This document shows, piece after piece, positions 16,588-24,862 of a DNA stretch of 64,000 nucleotides. A program made the translations under genes and the position numbers. The notes below the pieces were generated by a model. It had not been told where the DNA came from and searched no databases. It worked only from the letters and a program-made list of their open reading frames with translations. The stretch comes from Christensenella sp. UBA3700 (GTDB lineage Bacteria > Bacillota > Clostridia > Christensenellales > UBA3700): positions 6,961 through 70,960 of the forward strand of contig DFIJ01000078.1 of the NCBI GenBank assembly GCA_002372775.1, given 5' to 3'. The stretch's first letter is position 1, and every line of letters starts with the position of its first letter.

Positions 16588-17652
16588 ATGTTTGAAAGAT
16601 TACGTTTAATGGCCGAAAGATACGCCAAGCTTACAGAAATGTTAGCTGACCCAGAAATTATTGCAGACCAAAAAGTATGGAGAGAATATGCTAAGGAACA
16701 TGCTTCACTAGAAGAAGCTGTTAATTTATATAATCAATATTTAGCAGTTCAAAAGAATACTGAAGAGTGCAAAGAAATGATGAATGGTGATGACGAACTT
16801 GCTGAAATGGCTAAAGAAGAATTTAAAGAAGGAAAAGCAAAGCTTGAGGAATTAACTCAACAATTAAAGCTTGCATTACTTCCAGTTGATCCACATGACC
16901 AAAAGAACGTTATCGTTGAAATTAGAGCAGCTGCTGGCGGTGAAGAATCTGCTTTATTTGGTGCTGAACTATTAAGAATGTATAGAAGATATGCAGAAAG
17001 AAAGAGATGGAAATACGAAGAAGTTAACGTTGAATTAGACGAACTTGGTGGTATTGAAGAATGTACATTCCAAATCTCTGGTGCTGGCGCATTCTCAAAA
17101 TTAAAATTTGAGAGTGGAGTTCATAGAGTACAACGTGTTCCTGCAACAGAATCACAAGGTAGAGTTCATACATCTACAGCTACAGTTGCTGTATTACCAG
17201 AAGTTGAAGATGTAGAAATTGATATCGCTGAAAAGGATGTTAAGGTTGATACATATAGATCATCAGGTGCTGGTGGACAAAAGGTTAATAAGACAGAAAC
17301 AGCTATAAGACTTACTCATATTCCTACAGGTCTTGTTGTTACATCACAAGATGAAAGATCACAATTAAAGAACAAGGAAAAGGCTTTCCAAGTTTTAAGA
17401 TCAAGATTATATGAATATTACAAGTCAAAAGCAGATAGCGAATATGCTTCAGAAAGAAAGAGCCAAGTAGGTTCTGGAGATAGATCAGAAAAGATTAGAA
17501 CATATAACTTCCCTCAAAACAGAGTTACTGACCATAGAATCGGCTATACTATGTATAATCTAGAAGGTTTTATGGATGGAGATATGGAAGATATGTTAGA
17601 TGCTTTACAACTTGCTAAGCAAAACGAATTATTAGCGAGCGTAGAGGGCTAG
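16588..17652 (+). CDS. prfA: Peptide chain release factor 1
   Basis: 354 residues. It reads UAA and UAG stops and triggers peptide release. The anticodon-like tripeptide PAT is in RVPATESQGRVHTS, and the catalytic GGQ is in SSGAGGQKVNKTETA. The RF1-type C-terminus RVTDHRIGYTMYNLEGF is present. Its glutamine is the substrate of the PrmC domain encoded immediately upstream (3-base gap). Confidence 0.97.
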   Translation: MFERLRLMAERYAKLTEMLADPEIIADQKVWREYAKEHASLEEAVNLYNQYLAVQKNTEECKEMMNGDDELAEMAKEEFKEGKAKLEELTQQLKLALLPVDPHDQKNVIVEIRAAAGGEESALFGAELLRMYRRYAERKRWKYEEVNVELDELGGIEECTFQISGAGAFSKLKFESGVHRVQRVPATESQGRVHTSTATVAVLPEVEDVEIDIAEKDVKVDTYRSSGAGGQKVNKTETAIRLTHIPTGLVVTSQDERSQLKNKEKAFQVLRSRLYEYYKSKADSEYASERKSQVGSGDRSEKIRTYNFPQNRVTDHRIGYTMYNLEGFMDGDMEDMLDALQLAKQNELLASVEG

Positions 17653-17661
17653 GAGTAAAAA

Positions 17662-19044
17662 ATGATTAAATACAGTAAGCAAAAGAATGTATTAATGGAA
17701 AGTAACTGGAAACCAAATTTACAAGATGTTGGTTCTCCAAATCTTTACCGTGAATTGTATTCTTATGAGACTATTCCAAAAATAGCCTTCAATTTCCGTC
17801 AAACACCAATGGAGATTCCTGATCAAATTTGGATTACAGATACAACATTTAGAGATGGACAACAAGCTACAAAGCCATTTACTGCTGATCAAATAGTAGA
17901 CATCTTTAAAATGGAGCACGAACTTGGTGGTCCAAAGGGAATTATTCGTCAAAGCGAATTCTTCTTATATTCTGAAAAAGATAGAGAAGCTGTTAGAAGA
18001 TGTATGGAACTTGGTTATGAGTTCCCACAAGTTACATCTTGGATTAGAGCTAACGAAAAAGATTTCGAGCTTGTTAAAGAAATGAAGATTAAAGAAACTG
18101 GTATTCTTGTAAGCTGTTCAGATTACCATATCTTTAAGAAAATGAATCTAACTCGTAAGCAAGCTGCAGATAAATATCTAGGCATTGTTAAGATGGCTTT
18201 AGAAAAGGGAGTTATTCCAAGATGCCACTTTGAAGATATCACAAGAGCTGACTTCTATGGATTTGTTGCTCCTTTAGCATATGAGCTTATGCAATTATCT
18301 AAAGAGAGTGGTATTCCTATTAAGATACGTGCATGTGATACAATGGGATATGGTATTTCATACCCAGGCGTAACTTTGCCAAGATCAGTTCCAGGTATTA
18401 TTTCTGGTTTAAGATATTATGGTGAAGTTCCATCTCAATATCTAGAATGGCATGGTCATAATGACTTCTATAAGGTTGTTACAAATGCTGCAACTGCATG
18501 GCTTTATGGATGTTCTTCTGTAAACTGTACACTAATGGGTATTGGTGAAAGAACAGGTAACTGTCCACTAGAAGCAATGACTGTTGAATATGCTGCTCTA
18601 AAGGGTACACATGCTGGAATGAACTTTAGAGTAATTACAGATATTGCAAGATATTTTGAATCTATGGGAATTGAGATTCCAGAAAGAACTCCATTTGTTG
18701 GAAAGTCTTTCAATGTAACAAGAGCTGGTATTCATGCTGATGGTTTATTAAAAGACCCAGAGATATATAATATCTTTGATACAGATAAGATTTTTGGTGT
18801 ACCACCAAGAGTTGCTGTTGATGCTCACTCAGGACTTGCTGGTATTGCATACTGGATTAATGCTTATTATTCAGTTCCAAAAGAGGAAAGAATAGATAAG
18901 AAAGATAAAGTAGTTGAGCGTATCAAAGAAATGGTAGATGCAGAATATGAAAGAGGTAGAACTGCATCGATTAGCGATGGTGAATTGGAATTAATGCTAC
19001 AAAGCGTTGATCCTATATTATATTTAAGATTAACAAATAAATAA
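17662..19044 (+). CDS. HMGL-family synthase, candidate Re-citrate synthase (or isopropylmalate/homocitrate synthase relative)
   Basis: 460 residues of the DRE-TIM metallolyase family, which condense acetyl-CoA with a 2-oxo acid. The catalytic entry motif is ITDTTFRDGQQATKPF near 58-73, and the divalent-metal HxH is in WHGHNDFYK. SVNCTLMGIGERTGNCPLE and AGIHADGLLKDPEIY complete the active site. There is no C-terminal LeuA regulatory dimer domain. The FRDGQQ variant and GPKGIIRQSEFFLYS resemble, as I recall, the Clostridium kluyveri Re-citrate synthase rather than LeuA, but I could not test this. A separate Si-type citrate synthase lies at 52209. The gene is in the prfA-thrC-trpS run with a 9-base gap. 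Confidence 0.72.
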   Translation: MIKYSKQKNVLMESNWKPNLQDVGSPNLYRELYSYETIPKIAFNFRQTPMEIPDQIWITDTTFRDGQQATKPFTADQIVDIFKMEHELGGPKGIIRQSEFFLYSEKDREAVRRCMELGYEFPQVTSWIRANEKDFELVKEMKIKETGILVSCSDYHIFKKMNLTRKQAADKYLGIVKMALEKGVIPRCHFEDITRADFYGFVAPLAYELMQLSKESGIPIKIRACDTMGYGISYPGVTLPRSVPGIISGLRYYGEVPSQYLEWHGHNDFYKVVTNAATAWLYGCSSVNCTLMGIGERTGNCPLEAMTVEYAALKGTHAGMNFRVITDIARYFESMGIEIPERTPFVGKSFNVTRAGIHADGLLKDPEIYNIFDTDKIFGVPPRVAVDAHSGLAGIAYWINAYYSVPKEERIDKKDKVVERIKEMVDAEYERGRTASISDGELELMLQSVDPILYLRLTNK

Positions 19045-19058
19045 TTGAGGTAAATAAA

Positions 19059-20546
19059 ATGAATTATGTAAGTACAAGAGACAAAGAATGTAAGGTTACA
19101 TCTGCTGAAGCTATCAGAGATGGTTTATCTAAGGATGGCGGTTTATTCGTTCCAGAAAAGATACCAACATTAACAAAGGCAGATTTTGATAAGCTTATTG
19201 AATTATCTTATGAAGAAAGAGCTGCTTTCGTTCTAAGCAAGTTCTTAGAAGATTATACTTATGATGAATTATTAGGTTATGCTAAGGCTGCATATTCAAG
19301 ATTCTATGGAGACGATCCATGTCCACTTGTTAATGTTGCAGATGATTTATATGTTCTTGAATTATGGCATGGTCCAACATGTGCATTTAAGGATATGGCA
19401 TTAACTATGTTACCTCACTTATTAACAGGCGCTAGAAAGAAGACTGGTGAAAAGTCTAAAACATTAATCCTTGTTGCTACATCTGGTGATACAGGTAAGG
19501 CTGCTCTAGAAGGATTTAGAGATGTCGATGGCGTTGATATTATTGTATTCTATCCATCAGATGGTGTTTCTGATATGCAAAAATTACAAATGAAGACACA
19601 AATTGGTAACAACGTTTACGTTTGTGCTATCAATGGTAATTTCGATGATGCACAATCTGCTGTTAAGACAATCTTTAATGATGATGCTATTAAGGCAGAC
19701 TTATTATCTAAGGGATATAAGTTATCTTCAGCTAACTCAATTAACTGGGGTAGACTTGCTCCACAAATCGCATACTATGTATCAAGCTACTGCGATTTAT
19801 TAGCAGGTGATAGAATCAAGTTTGGCGATAAGGTAAACTTCTGTGTTCCATCAGGTAACTTTGGTAACATTTTAGCTGGTTATTATGCTAGCAAGATGGG
19901 AGTTCCAGTAAACAAGTTTATCTGCGCTTCTAACTCAAATAAGGTATTAACAGATTTCTTCACAACTGGTACATATGATATCAACCGTGAATTCTTTAAG
20001 ACAATGAGCCCTTCTATGGATATTTTGATTTCATCAAACTTAGAAAGATTCTTATTTGAAATATCAGGTAGAGATGATAAGTTAATCGCATCAAGAATGG
20101 CTGCTTTAAAGAAAGATGGTAAGTACACTGTAACAGATGCTGAATTAAAGAAGATTAGAGAAATGTTCGATGCTGGATTCGCTTCAGAATTAGATACTAA
20201 AGATGCAATCCATATGGAAGATGAACTTGATGGTTATGTTATGGATACACATACAGGTGTTGCTATGGCTGTATATCAAGATTATATTGAAAGAACAATG
20301 GATACAACTCCTGGCATTATCGTTTCTACAGCTTCAGCTTACAAGTTCCCAGCTGATGTATATCAAGCATTAACAGGAAAGAAGATTGCTGATGCATTTG
20401 AAGCTTCTGAAAAATTAAATGAAGAAACTGGTCTTGAAATTCCAGAACCATTAAAGGGATTAAGAGAAAGAGAAGTTAGATTTAACGACGTAATTGATAA
20501 GAAAGATATTGCTAATGCAGTATTATCTTACGTAGATAAGAAATAG
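19059..20546 (+). CDS. thrC: Threonine synthase
   Basis: A 495-residue PLP enzyme converting O-phosphohomoserine to threonine. The N-terminal MNYVSTRDKECKVTSAEAI, the PLP lysine in GPTCAFKDMALTMLPH and the phosphate-binding ATSGDTGKAALEGF are the class hallmarks. The length fits the longer bacterial/yeast-type enzyme. The start has a TGAGGT site 14 bases after the previous stop. thrA and thrB are not in the window. Confidence 0.95.
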   Translation: MNYVSTRDKECKVTSAEAIRDGLSKDGGLFVPEKIPTLTKADFDKLIELSYEERAAFVLSKFLEDYTYDELLGYAKAAYSRFYGDDPCPLVNVADDLYVLELWHGPTCAFKDMALTMLPHLLTGARKKTGEKSKTLILVATSGDTGKAALEGFRDVDGVDIIVFYPSDGVSDMQKLQMKTQIGNNVYVCAINGNFDDAQSAVKTIFNDDAIKADLLSKGYKLSSANSINWGRLAPQIAYYVSSYCDLLAGDRIKFGDKVNFCVPSGNFGNILAGYYASKMGVPVNKFICASNSNKVLTDFFTTGTYDINREFFKTMSPSMDILISSNLERFLFEISGRDDKLIASRMAALKKDGKYTVTDAELKKIREMFDAGFASELDTKDAIHMEDELDGYVMDTHTGVAMAVYQDYIERTMDTTPGIIVSTASAYKFPADVYQALTGKKIADAFEASEKLNEETGLEIPEPLKGLREREVRFNDVIDKKDIANAVLSYVDKK

Positions 20547-20557
20547 GGGATTAAAAC

Positions 20558-21553
20558 ATGAAGACAATATATAGTGCTATACAACCATCAGGAATAATGA
20601 CACTAGGAAACTATATCGGTGCAGTAGATAACTGGCATAGAATGCAAGCTGATGCAAATAATTCTTGTATCTTTGCTCTTGCAGATCTACACACAATTAC
20701 AGTAAGACAAGAACCAGCACAATTCCGCAAGAATGCTATGAGTTTCTATGCTTTATTATTAGCACTAGGTCTTGATCCAAAAAAGAGCATTATATATTTC
20801 CAATCTCATGTTATGGAACATGCTTATTTATCTTGGCTTTTAAATTGCTACACAATGGTAGGCGAGATGAATAGAATGACTCAATTTAAGGATAAATCTC
20901 AAAAGCACCAAGATAACATCAATATGGGTCTTATGGATTATCCTGTTCTTATGGCTGCAGATATTCTTTTATATGATACAGATGAAGTACCAGTAGGTAT
21001 TGACCAAATGCAACATATTGAAATCTGTAGAGATATTGCTATGAGAGTAAATAGTATCTATGGTGATGTATTTAGAATTCCAAAGGGTGTTTTAACAAAA
21101 GTTGGTGCTAAGGTTATGTCACTACAAGATCCTACTGCTAAAATGAGTAAATCAGATCCAAATCCAAAAGCTGTTATTTCAGTTTTAGATGAAGATTCTG
21201 TTATTTTAAAGAAATTTAAGAGCGCTGTTACAGATAGTGAAACAGTTATTCGATTCGACCCAGAGAATAAGCCTGGTGTTTCTAATCTATTAACAATATT
21301 ATCTGTTGCTTCAGGAAAGAGCATTGAAACTCTTGAAAAAGAATTTGAAGGCTTAATGTATGGTCATCTAAAGGTAAGAACAGGAGAAGCTGTAATCGAA
21401 ATGCTAAAGCCTATGAAGGAAGAATATAAGAGATTAATCAATGATGAGGCTTATCTTCTATCTTGTGCTAAAGATGGCGCTGAAAGAGCTGCTGCTATTG
21501 CAGAAAAGACTTTAAGAAGATTTAAAGACGCTATAGGATACGTTTCACTATAA
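20558..21553 (+). CDS. trpS: Tryptophanyl-tRNA synthetase
   Basis: A 331-residue class Ic synthetase. The HIGH-type motif is TLGN in PSGIMTLGNYIGAV (residues near 15-18), and KMSKS is intact in DPTAKMSKSDPN near 194-198. MNRMTQF and the ILLYDTDEVPVGIDQMQHI segment form the Trp site. There is no T-box or Trp leader upstream: the gene follows thrC by 11 bases. Its stop overlaps the next ATG (TAATG). Confidence 0.96.
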   Translation: MKTIYSAIQPSGIMTLGNYIGAVDNWHRMQADANNSCIFALADLHTITVRQEPAQFRKNAMSFYALLLALGLDPKKSIIYFQSHVMEHAYLSWLLNCYTMVGEMNRMTQFKDKSQKHQDNINMGLMDYPVLMAADILLYDTDEVPVGIDQMQHIEICRDIAMRVNSIYGDVFRIPKGVLTKVGAKVMSLQDPTAKMSKSDPNPKAVISVLDEDSVILKKFKSAVTDSETVIRFDPENKPGVSNLLTILSVASGKSIETLEKEFEGLMYGHLKVRTGEAVIEMLKPMKEEYKRLINDEAYLLSCAKDGAERAAAIAEKTLRRFKDAIGYVSL

Positions 21554-22425
21554 TGTATGGTTATGTTTTACCCGATAAGCCAAACATGTTCGTAAAGGAC
21601 TATTCTCTTTATAAGGCATTTTATTGTGGCTTATGTAAGAGTACGGGTAAAATGTGTGGCCAATTAATGCGTTTTACAACAAACTATGATATGACATTTT
21701 TAAATGTTTTATATCATGCCATTCTAGATAAAGAAGTTAAATTCTCGGAAGAGACTTGTATATTAAATCCAATTAAGAAAAAGAGTGTAGTTGTTGATGA
21801 TGAATTAACTCACGATATTATTGATATTAATAATATATTATCCCACTATAAATGTATTGATGATGTTATAGATAATAAGAGTTTAAACAAGAAGATTGCC
21901 GATGATCTTGTTATTAAATCTAGATACAATAAATCTAAGAAAAAGTTTGTAAAAATAGATGAAATTGTATCCAAAGGATACAATGACTTAAGACTTTTAG
22001 AAGAATCTAATTGTGGTTCTGTAGATAGAGTTGCTCATCCTTTTGCTAACATCATGCAAGGCATTTCGAAAGAATTATTCAAAGATAAATATACTGAAGA
22101 AATTGGAGAAATGATGTATGCACTTGGAAAGTGGGTATACATTATGGATGCAATAGACGATATTGATGACGATTATAAAGAAGGAAAGTTTAACTTTTTT
22201 TTAGTTAACTATGAATATAATAATAAAGGACAGTTCCTTTTAGACAAGAAGGGTGACCTTGAGTTCATTCTTATGAATTGTTATAATACAATACGTAAGA
22301 ACTTTGATAAAATAAACATAAATAAATATGAAGGAGTATTAACAAATATTTTGTGGTATGGTATTTTAACTAACACAAAAGATATGTTAACAAGAAAAGA
22401 AAAATGCAAAAAGATCCGTATTTAA
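21553..22425 (+). CDS. DUF5685 family protein, unknown function
   Basis: 290 residues beginning MYGYVLPDKPNMFVKDYSLY and YCGLCKSTGKMCG, which I recognise as the DUF5685 pattern. The fold looks all-helical. The motif MDAIDDIDDDYKEGKFN in the middle is an acidic D-D-x-x-D-D cluster reminiscent of metal/diphosphate sites of isoprenoid synthases, but that link is only suggestive. It is coupled to trpS by a 1-base overlap and overlaps the next gene by 22 bases. It forms a small cluster with a J-like Cys-rich protein and a membrane protein. Confidence 0.72.
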   Translation: MYGYVLPDKPNMFVKDYSLYKAFYCGLCKSTGKMCGQLMRFTTNYDMTFLNVLYHAILDKEVKFSEETCILNPIKKKSVVVDDELTHDIIDINNILSHYKCIDDVIDNKSLNKKIADDLVIKSRYNKSKKKFVKIDEIVSKGYNDLRLLEESNCGSVDRVAHPFANIMQGISKELFKDKYTEEIGEMMYALGKWVYIMDAIDDIDDDYKEGKFNFFLVNYEYNNKGQFLLDKKGDLEFILMNCYNTIRKNFDKININKYEGVLTNILWYGILTNTKDMLTRKEKCKKIRI

Positions 22426-23042
22426 TCCTTGGTATTGAAAGGGGTGCTTCTCAAGAAGAAGTTGAAAAAGCCTATAAGACACTAAGAGCTAAATATTCCG
22501 ATTTAAAATTCGAAGAAGGCGAAGTAGGTGCTAATGCAGCTAAGATGCTTGGTAAGCTTGATATGGCTTACGAAGATTGCCTTATGGATATAAAAGATAG
22601 GGAAAATGTTAAGAATTATGGCTCATCATATGGTGAGATAGATAGTTTAATTAAAGAAAAGAAATATGAGGAAGCACAAACTCTTTTAGATAAGTGTGAA
22701 GTAAGAGATGCTGAGTGGCATTATATGGAAGCTCAAATCTTCTATAAGAGACAATGGCATTCAGAAGCTAAAGCTCAACTTGAAATCGCTTGTGATTTAG
22801 ATCCATCAAATGAAAAATATAAATCTACACTTGATAGATTAGAAAGAGTAATGAATAGACCAAAAGACGCTGAATTTAATTCAGAAAGAGGTCAAAGACA
22901 ATCAAGAGCTGGCTATGCAAATCCAAATAGTTCAGACTTTGCAGATAATGGTACAGATGCTTGCTGTAATGCATGTTCAACATTATTGTGTGCAGATTGT
23001 TGTTGTGAATGTATGGGTGGAGATTTAATTCCTTGTTGTTAA
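22404..23042 (+). CDS. J-domain-like/TPR protein with Cys-rich C-terminus
   Basis: 212 residues. The N-terminal ~65 resemble a DnaJ J-domain (DPYLILGIERGASQEEVEKAYK), but the HPD tripeptide that activates Hsp70 is absent: the loop reads KYSDLKFEEGE. Residues about 70-150 look like TPR helices (EEAQTLLDKCEV, SEAKAQLEIACDLDPSNEKY). The tail has 10 cysteines in the last 28 residues (CCNAC, LCADCCCEC, PCC), a likely metal or Fe-S/zinc-binding knot or acylation site. It overlaps the DUF5685 gene by 22 bases and precedes a membrane protein by one base. Confidence 0.75.
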   Translation: MQKDPYLILGIERGASQEEVEKAYKTLRAKYSDLKFEEGEVGANAAKMLGKLDMAYEDCLMDIKDRENVKNYGSSYGEIDSLIKEKKYEEAQTLLDKCEVRDAEWHYMEAQIFYKRQWHSEAKAQLEIACDLDPSNEKYKSTLDRLERVMNRPKDAEFNSERGQRQSRAGYANPNSSDFADNGTDACCNACSTLLCADCCCECMGGDLIPCC

Positions 23043-23043
23043 A

Positions 23044-23583
23044 ATGAAAAAGCTTACAGGAAAAGAAATAGCTTTAAGTGGAATATCCGCAGCACTTGCA
23101 ATAGTATTTATTTTAGGCGCAGTATATGTGCCTAATTTAACTTTATCTTTCTATGTATTTTCCGCAATTGCTATATCTTTGCCTCTATTAAAGAACCTTG
23201 TTATATCTTCAATTTTGTCATATGTCGTAGCATCAATTGTCGCGTTTTTACTAGTTTCAGTTAATGCTATGCCTTTTATATTATTCTTTGGATTATATGC
23301 TATTATTTCATGGCTTTTAGACTTTAAATTTTATAAGCTTGAATATATTCCAAAAGGAGTTAGAATAGGCCTTATTATATTCCAAAAGATTATTTATTTT
23401 GTTATGGTATTCTTTGGATGCTATTTCCTAATGGAGTTAACTGTTGCTGATTTCAAGTTGTTTGACACAACTTTATCCTTACCAGTTTTAATGCTTATAG
23501 CTTTTGTTATATTTGTTTTATATGACTTCCTATATAGAGAAGCCTTTAAAATGGTTAAAAGAAGACTCGAAAATAAAATCTAA
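23044..23583 (+). CDS. Integral membrane protein, ECF S-component-like
   Basis: 179 residues with about five to six hydrophobic helices and a basic C-terminus (KMVKRRLENKI). The opening GKEIALSGISAALAIVFILG resembles the N-terminus of small substrate-binding (S) subunits of ECF transporters. There are no adjacent EcfA/EcfT genes, so this is a weak guess. It starts one base after the stop of the J-like gene, so the three genes probably form one unit. Confidence 0.6.
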   Translation: MKKLTGKEIALSGISAALAIVFILGAVYVPNLTLSFYVFSAIAISLPLLKNLVISSILSYVVASIVAFLLVSVNAMPFILFFGLYAIISWLLDFKFYKLEYIPKGVRIGLIIFQKIIYFVMVFFGCYFLMELTVADFKLFDTTLSLPVLMLIAFVIFVLYDFLYREAFKMVKRRLENKI

Positions 23584-23634
23584 CATTGATAATATCCCTC
23601 TTATTGTTTAGAATATTAATTAAGGGGAAATATT

Positions 23635-24672
23635 ATGAAACTAACACAGAAAACTAAAACTATCATTGCGATAAGTGCGTTTTTAGTTGTATTTATTGCA
23701 TTATTATTAATAGCAACTTTTTGCGATTTACAAATATCTAAAATTTTAACAAAACATACTCTTCCAGAAGGACAATATATAACAAACAGTTTCTATCCTG
23801 CAATAATGGAAATATTAGGTTCTGCGCCTGTATATTTACTAGTAGGATGTGGTTCAACTATCTTGTTCTTATTCTTCTTTAGAGACCAAAAAGAAACATG
23901 GAAAAAGTGCATAAGTGTTATCTTTGCCGTTTTTGGTATCTTGGCATGGAAAAAGTTTTTAGAAGATACTGTTCAATATATTATTGAACACTATGCATTA
24001 GCAGATGACCCTGTTGTTCATACAGGCTCATGGTATGGCGCCGTAATCATTATTATGTCAATTATGTATGAAGCAGTTGAAATTTTAGCATTAAATAACA
24101 TAAAGAAAGAGACAATGCAAAAACTTGTTTGGCTTGCTGTAATTGCTTATATAACAGCATTAGTTCCAACAGTTTTAATTAATATAGTAATAAAGAATCC
24201 AGTAGGAAGAATTAGATATAGAGCAATGAATGTTCATCCAGATAATCCTCTATATGGATTTGCCGCTTATACCCCATGGTATGTAGCAAAAGGACAATGG
24301 TTATCTAAGGACGAAATGTTGCTTCTATTTGGTTCAACGGATGCTTTAAAATCATTCCCATCAGGTCATACATCATCTGCAGCAACCGTATATGCTCTTA
24401 TAGCGCTTCCAAAAACACTTGGAAAAGAAAAAGATAAAAAATGGATGTTACCATGTCTAATTTGTCCAATTGTTTATTCAGGTGCAGTAGCCATCGGAAG
24501 AATAATGGCAGGTGCTCATTTTATGAGCGATGTGCTTGTTGGTGGAACAATGGCATTCGTTTGTGCTGTACTTTCTATGGAAGGATTCCTATATAAATGG
24601 GACAATATTAAATCGATTTTTAGAAAAGCAAGTAGCTTTACAGAAATTAAAAAAGCAGAACAAACAGAATAG
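23635..24672 (+). CDS. PAP2-family membrane phosphatase (second copy)
   Basis: 345 residues with about eight membrane helices. The PAP2 signature is C1 K187-x6-R followed by Tyr (KNPVGRIRY), C2 SFPSGHTSSA near 241, and C3 GRIMAGAHFMSD with Arg, His and Asp retained but Ser replaced by Gly. The length is larger than the 10384 paralogue, and a YTPWY motif precedes PSGH at a distance. It has a GGGGAA site and is preceded by a 50-base gap, then followed by a terminator. The substrate is probably a lipid phosphate or polyprenyl diphosphate. Confidence 0.82.
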   Translation: MKLTQKTKTIIAISAFLVVFIALLLIATFCDLQISKILTKHTLPEGQYITNSFYPAIMEILGSAPVYLLVGCGSTILFLFFFRDQKETWKKCISVIFAVFGILAWKKFLEDTVQYIIEHYALADDPVVHTGSWYGAVIIIMSIMYEAVEILALNNIKKETMQKLVWLAVIAYITALVPTVLINIVIKNPVGRIRYRAMNVHPDNPLYGFAAYTPWYVAKGQWLSKDEMLLLFGSTDALKSFPSGHTSSAATVYALIALPKTLGKEKDKKWMLPCLICPIVYSGAVAIGRIMAGAHFMSDVLVGGTMAFVCAVLSMEGFLYKWDNIKSIFRKASSFTEIKKAEQTE

Positions 24673-24696
24673 ATTTAATTAAATTTAGTAAAGAGG

Positions 24697-24729
24697 ATTG
24701 GAAGGTTTATGAAATCTTCCAATTTTTTA
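24697..24729 (+). terminator. Terminator after the PAP2 gene
   Basis: An 8-bp stem (ATTGGAAG / CTTCCAAT) with an 11-base loop and a run of Ts. Confidence 0.85.
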
Positions 24730-24793
24730 TTCATATTTTTACGTATTCGATACATATATTATTGATAACCTATTAATATAATTAATAATTTTA

Positions 24794-24823
24794 TTGCTAG
24801 GGTATAAAAGGCTGTGTTATAAT
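24794..24823 (+). promoter_or_regulatory. Promoter of pckG
   Basis: TTGCTA (24794-24799), an 18-bp spacer and TATAAT (24818-24823). The leader is about 30 bases with AAAGGAG. Confidence 0.7.
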
Positions 24824-24862
24824 GGATGGCGATAAAAATTATTTTAAAGGAGTGTTTTCAAT

